Assembly: GCF_030123065.1 (NCBI RefSeq)
Contig: NZ_CP126093.1
Coordinates: 1,430,001 to 1,494,000, forward strand
Source of the DNA: Neobacillus sp. DY30
Lineage (GTDB): Bacteria > Bacillota > Bacilli > Bacillales > Cytobacillaceae
Length of the DNA: 64,000 nucleotides
Direction of reading: 5' to 3'
The position numbers and the translations under genes were made by a program. Every line of letters starts with the position of its first letter. The stretch's first letter is position 1. Shown here piece by piece: positions 60,763 to 64,000 of this stretch. The notes under the pieces were generated by a model. That model worked only from the letters and a program-made list of their open reading frames with translations. It was not told the origin of the DNA and searched no databases.

Positions 60763-61707
60763 ATGACTAAAGGAGTACTAGATTATGATTTTGGTGTACA
60801 GGTTGATCTTTATTTACTTATTAAAAGCGCCACTAAAGGGATTGCCAGTAATGGAAAGCCATTCTTAACACTTATCCTCCAAGATCAAAGTGGTGAGATA
60901 GAAGCGAAACTTTGGGACGCTAATGAAGAGGATGAAAAGAATTACACTGCACAAAAAATTGTTAAAATTATCGGGGATATCCATAATTACCGCGGAAAAA
61001 GCCAGCTCAAAATCCGACAGATTCGAAGAACGGGTCCAAGTGACACAGTAAAATTGGAGGATTTTTTAGAGACCGCACCATTAAGTCAAGAAGAGATGAC
61101 TAGTAAACTGACACAATATATTTTCGATATGAAAAATCCAAATATCCAAAGAATTACCCGCCATTTATTGAAAAAACATCAGAAGGCTTTTTTAGAGTAT
61201 CCTGCAGCAACAAAGAATCATCATGAGTTTGTATCAGGACTTGTCTATCATGTTGTGAGTATGCTCGACCTGGCCAAATCGATTGCTGCGCTTTATCCAA
61301 GTCTTGATAAGGACTTGCTCTATGCTGGAGTGATATTACATGATATGGGTAAAGTAGTTGAATTATCAGGACCAATCTCAACCACATATACAGTGGAAGG
61401 GAACTTATTGGGGCATATTACCATTATGGTAAATGAAATCGGCAAAGCAGCGGAGGAACTCGGGATAACTGGTGAGGAAGTGTTAATCCTAAAGCACCTG
61501 GTATTAAGTCATCACGGAAAGGCTGAATGGGGAAGTCCGAAACCGCCATTAATTAAAGAAGCGGAAATACTCCATTATATTGATAATCTCGATGCGAAAA
61601 TGAACATGCTCGACCGTGCCTTAGAGAGAGTAAAACCTGGAGAATTTACTGAACGTGTATTTGCTTTAGATAACCGATCCTTCTACAAGCCCATTTTTCA
61701 TAAATAA
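60763..61707 (+). CDS. yhaM: 3'-5' exoribonuclease YhaM
   Basis: This 314-residue protein has an N-terminal OB-fold ([39 protein letters not shown]) and a C-terminal HD domain with [21 protein letters not shown] and [15 protein letters not shown]. YhaM is a manganese-dependent nuclease that trims RNA and single-stranded DNA from the 3' end. The frame opens at 60727, but ATG at 60763 behind GGAAGGAGAG gives the exact family length. It is the third gene of yhaO-yhaN-yhaM. Confidence 0.95.
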   Translation: MTKGVLDYDFGVQVDLYLLIKSATKGIASNGKPFLTLILQDQSGEIEAKLWDANEEDEKNYTAQKIVKIIGDIHNYRGKSQLKIRQIRRTGPSDTVKLEDFLETAPLSQEEMTSKLTQYIFDMKNPNIQRITRHLLKKHQKAFLEYPAATKNHHEFVSGLVYHVVSMLDLAKSIAALYPSLDKDLLYAGVILHDMGKVVELSGPISTTYTVEGNLLGHITIMVNEIGKAAEELGITGEEVLILKHLVLSHHGKAEWGSPKPPLIKEAEILHYIDNLDAKMNMLDRALERVKPGEFTERVFALDNRSFYKPIFHK

Positions 61708-61816
61708 GATAACCCATCATCTGGGTTATTTTTTTTGTACCCGTATGAATATTTATTGATAAATCGAATATGTTGTATAAAAAAGTGGACAACCACTAAC
61801 GAAAGGAGCAATAAAA

Positions 61817-62005
61817 ATGACTATTCCTATTTGGGTATATGCAGTCGTGGTTGGTATTGTAATAAGCGCCTTAATGGCAATCAAAACAGGCAGAGAAGAA
61901 CGTATGTTAGAAATGGAGAATATTGAAAAAGAGGGAGAAATTTATTTAACACGCCTCGAACAAGAAAAAGAACGCCGTGAGGGAGAAAGAGCCACAGCCG
62001 AATAA
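61817..62005 (+). CDS. yhaL: Sporulation protein YhaL
   Basis: This 62-residue protein has one N-terminal helix (WVYAVVVGIVISALMAI) and a charged tail rich in Glu and Arg. The pattern and the position between yhaM and prsA match YhaL of B. subtilis, which I recall as expressed in the mother cell. ATG follows CGAAAGGAG. Confidence 0.8.
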   Translation: MTIPIWVYAVVVGIVISALMAIKTGREERMLEMENIEKEGEIYLTRLEQEKERREGERATAE

Positions 62006-62011
62006 AATAAA

Positions 62012-62044
62012 AAAGAAGGAACTCGATGAGTGCCTTCTTTTTTG
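62012..62044. terminator. Bidirectional terminator between yhaL and prsA
   Basis: AAAAAGAAGG-aACTCgatGAGTg-CCTTCTTTTTT, one mismatch pair, T runs on both strands. Confidence 0.85.
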
Positions 62045-62049
62045 CCTTA

Positions 62050-62910
62050 TTATTTTGCTGCAGCAGCTGGATCAAGTGCACCTTTTAAATCTTTGTCACT
62101 GATTTTAACTTTTGCGTCTTTAATTTCCTTTTGCATCACTTCGTTAATTTTTTCATTTGTTAATTTTGAAGATTTTAATTCTTTTTCCATTTGATCTTTC
62201 ATTTCTTCATAGGACTTCTTTTCTTTTTTGTCCGTTAATTGGATAATATGATAACCGAATGAACTCTTTACTGGTCCACTGATTTCATCTTTTTTGAGAG
62301 CATATGCTGCCGCTTCAAAATCTGGATCCATTGCTCCAGCACCAAACCAGCCTAAATCCCCGCCAGCTTGTTTTGCTGCTTCATCAGTAGAATACGTATT
62401 GCTTACATCTTCAAATTTTTCACCAGCATCAAGTTTTTGCTTAACTTCTAATGCCGTTTTTTCATCCGCAACGAGAATATGACGAGCCTTGATTTCAGGC
62501 TTATAGTTATCGTAGTATTCCTTTACTTCCTTATCAGTTACTTTTATAGATTTCATGGCAGCCTTTTCCTGCATCATACCAAGTTTCATCGTTTCTTTAA
62601 AATCTTCTTCATTTGCGTAGCCGTATTGTGCTAGTGCCGCTTCGAAATTGTCCCCAAGCTGCTCCTTTAATTCATCTACTTTTGCATCTAATTCTTTGTC
62701 TGTTACTTCGTACTTCTCAGATAGGACCTTTTCATAAACAAGCTGTTGTAATGCTTGTGCACCCACCTTTTCCTTCATAGCTTCATACAGTTCATCCTGA
62801 GTAATATCTCCAGCAGAGCTTTCTGCAACAGTATTACCACCGCTTTGATTACATGCGCTTAAGGCAATAACCCCGCCAGCTAGTGTAAGGGCTAACATCC
62901 ATTTTTTCAT
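62050..62910 (-). CDS. prsA: Foldase lipoprotein PrsA (parvulin-type PPIase)
   Basis: This 286-residue exported lipoprotein has its lipobox Cys at position 20 (ALSAC). A helical N-terminal chaperone region is followed by a parvulin domain (about 130-225: KARHILVADEKTALEVKQKL, GGDLGWFG, GPVKSSFGYHIIQL) and a charged C-terminal helix. It folds secreted proteins outside the membrane. The start follows AGGAGAGG. The leader has a short inverted repeat TTGTGG / CCACAA. Confidence 0.96.
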   Translation of the reverse strand: MKKWMLALTLAGGVIALSACNQSGGNTVAESSAGDITQDELYEAMKEKVGAQALQQLVYEKVLSEKYEVTDKELDAKVDELKEQLGDNFEAALAQYGYANEEDFKETMKLGMMQEKAAMKSIKVTDKEVKEYYDNYKPEIKARHILVADEKTALEVKQKLDAGEKFEDVSNTYSTDEAAKQAGGDLGWFGAGAMDPDFEAAAYALKKDEISGPVKSSFGYHIIQLTDKKEKKSYEEMKDQMEKELKSSKLTNEKINEVMQKEIKDAKVKISDKDLKGALDPAAAAK

Positions 62911-63238
62911 GAGGAACCTCTCCTAAACAGTAAATTCTTGTGGGTTTGTCCACAAATTATACTATAACATAAATGGTAACCACTGCAAAAATATTTCCTG
63001 TAATTGTTTTCTGAATTTTGGGCATTTACCCATTGCGAATTAAAAATTCGTACATACGATAACATGTAACAAAAATGAGAACTATTCAGCTGCCTAGCGG
63101 CTAAGACGTATTTTTTCTATAGGTTAACACCCAATTAGAAACAGGTGGACTTTTTCCTAAGAAAATAAGGTAAGCGCCTAGTCGAAATGAATACAGCTTG
63201 AATAGTATATCGTAGTAAACAAAAAAGGAGGTATTACG
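62911..63238. other. Intergenic region between prsA and YjcZ-type peptides
   Basis: No gene is seen. It contains the prsA promoter region with an inverted repeat TTGTGG / CCACAA, CATACGATA at 63053-63061 (a sigma-K -10 match but with no AC at the right distance) and a small stem AGCTGC-cta-GCGGCT near 63090 followed by ATTTTTTC, which might end a short transcript. Confidence 0.4.
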
Positions 63239-63328
63239 ATGAGTGGTGGACACGGATACGGAGCAGGATTTGCATTGATTGTAGTCCTATTCATTCTATT
63301 GATTATTGTTGGAGCATCTTGGTTTTAA
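63239..63328 (+). CDS. YjcZ-family sporulation peptide (copy 1)
   Basis: This 29-residue peptide has a Gly/His-rich start (SGGHGYGAG) and a single hydrophobic helix ending GASWF, the YjcZ-type sporulation peptide pattern. ATG stands eight bases after AAAGGAGG. The second copy 61 bases on suggests one transcript. Confidence 0.82.
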   Translation: MSGGHGYGAGFALIVVLFILLIIVGASWF

Positions 63329-63389
63329 TTTAACGCTTACCGCATGATGCAGACAACAGCTTTTACCATCCATGAAAGGGGAGAATCGT

Positions 63390-63482
63390 GTGTCTGGTTC
63401 ACATGGTGTCTACGGTGGAGGATTTGCGTTAATCGTAGTCCTATTCATCCTATTAATAATTATTGGAGCATCTTGGTGTTAA
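63390..63482 (+). CDS. YjcZ-family sporulation peptide (copy 2)
   Basis: This 30-residue peptide is a close copy of the preceding one (GGGFALIVVLFILLIIIGASW) but ends in Cys and starts at GTG behind AAAGGGGAG. Downstream is a strong terminator, so the two form one operon. Confidence 0.78.
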   Translation: MSGSHGVYGGGFALIVVLFILLIIIGASWC

Positions 63483-63496
63483 TTAAAAACATTGTA

Positions 63497-63536
63497 AAAG
63501 CGATGAGAATTTTTTCTCATCGCTTTTATTTTTTCT
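63497..63536 (+). terminator. Rho-independent terminator
   Basis: AAAAGCGATGAG / CTCATCGCTTTT followed by ATTTTTT. Confidence 0.88.
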
Positions 63537-63562
63537 AACTTAAAACATTACATAAAGTAAAC

Positions 63563-63745
63563 CTATGTATACAAAATTTCCACATAGGATGAAATCAATA
63601 AAATTGTGACAAGTACATTTATGGTACGAAATACTTTATGCTGACGCTCTTCCGGAATATCCTTTTGGATACAAAGGGAATTGGTCATTTTGTTAACGAA
63701 ATATAAAATAAAAATGGCCAAAACAATAAAAATGGAGATCATCAT
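63563..63745 (-). CDS. Small two-helix membrane protein
   Basis: This 60-residue protein has two hydrophobic helices (ISIFIVLAIFILYFV and INVLVTILLISSYVEI) joined by a charged loop KDIPEERQHKVFR. ATG lies six bases after AAGGAGG. It is not recognised beyond this. Confidence 0.65.
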   Translation of the reverse strand: MMISIFIVLAIFILYFVNKMTNSLCIQKDIPEERQHKVFRTINVLVTILLISSYVEILYT

Positions 63746-63958
63746 CGATTCCCTCCTTGATGTTCATGATATGTTAATACATTATCAAAAATTTACAAAA
63801 AAAGATAGTTAAAAGGAATGGTAGAAAAGTAGGAAATAAATTGAAATAAATATTGAATACACTTAATTATGAGATTTAACTGGAATAGGTTTATATCGAC
63901 TTAAAAAAGGTTAATAATGAACGTAGGAATGTAAAGCAATGCCCGGAGGTCGAAGTCA

Positions 63959-64000
63959 ATGGACAATTACATTGAATTACAAGCCCGTGTAAGTATTCTC
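63959..64000 (+). CDS. Start of a gene cut by the window end (possibly YhaI, DUF1878)
   Basis: ATG at 63959, nine bases after GGAGG, opens a frame that runs to the end (14 residues, MDNYIELQARVSIL). Position after prsA and the short start resemble yhaI of B. subtilis; this is a guess. Confidence 0.5.
   Translation, partial: MDNYIELQARVSIL

Noticed and set aside
63344..63538. 64-codon plus-strand frame
   Set aside because: It overlaps the second YjcZ-type gene in another frame, has no good ribosome site and runs into the terminator.
1..64000. CRISPR arrays, rRNA or tRNA genes
   Set aside because: No regularly spaced repeats, and no tRNA or rRNA consensus segments were noticed on reading; a dedicated scan was not possible.

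Overview
The window looks like chromosomal DNA of an endospore-forming member of the Bacillaceae (Bacillus sensu lato; I cannot fix the species). The evidence is low-GC DNA, AGGAGG-type ribosome sites with many TTG/GTG starts, Rho-independent terminators after most units, an alpha/beta-type SASP with a sigma-G-like promoter, four YheC/YheD spore-coat-type proteins, YjcZ-type sporulation peptides, and a gene order from about 38 kb onward that follows the yhe-yha region of B. subtilis (bmrCD/yheIH, ssp, yheE, yheCD, yheA, yhaX, hemZ, yhaR, yhzD, yhaQP, yhaONML, prsA). No rRNA, tRNA, CRISPR array, insertion sequence or phage gene was seen.

1-19.6 kb is an accessory catabolic island. It holds three paralogous oligopeptide-type (SBP_bac_5) binding lipoproteins, the first cut by the window edge; one Opp/Dpp-type ABC transporter core (two permeases, two ATPases); three paralogous cytosine-deaminase-like amidohydrolases; an NCS1 permease; an SSS-type symporter; an NCS2 (xanthine/uracil-type) permease; a LytS/YesM-type histidine kinase with an AraC-type response regulator; and a PucR-family regulator. 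The simplest reading is a regulated uptake and hydrolytic deamination pathway for one or several N-heterocycles (nucleobase- or triazine-like). The substrate is not readable from sequence.

19.6-30.4 kb is housekeeping: a DUF445 membrane protein, small hypothetical genes, a CNNM/CorC (MpfA/YhdP-like) membrane protein beside a MerR regulator (YhdQ-like) with an apparent frameshift, a soluble sensor kinase, a TPP riboswitch with thiT, and a Fur-box-preceded feoA-feoB-small Cys-rich protein operon followed by an XRE regulator.

30.4-39.5 kb carries a class A penicillin-binding protein (PbpF-like), a compact sigY operon with its own ECF promoter, then a leader-peptide/terminator module (bmrB-like) in front of the heterodimeric multidrug exporter bmrCD, a 27-residue membrane peptide, and fumarase.

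39.5-64 kb runs ssp, msmX with a PucR-type HTH regulator, a minus-strand cluster of yheE and four ATP-grasp YheC/D proteins under a sigma-K-like promoter, then plus-strand yheA, yhaX, hemZ, an AMP-forming acyl-CoA ligase under a perfect cre site, yhaR, yhaQP under a sigma-W-like promoter, and yhaO-yhaN-yhaM-yhaL, ending with prsA, two YjcZ-type peptides, a small membrane protein and the start of one further gene.

Start codons were chosen from ribosome-binding-site spacing and family length, so several differ from the longest open frame. All assignments are from reading motifs and recalled family lengths; no database search was run.
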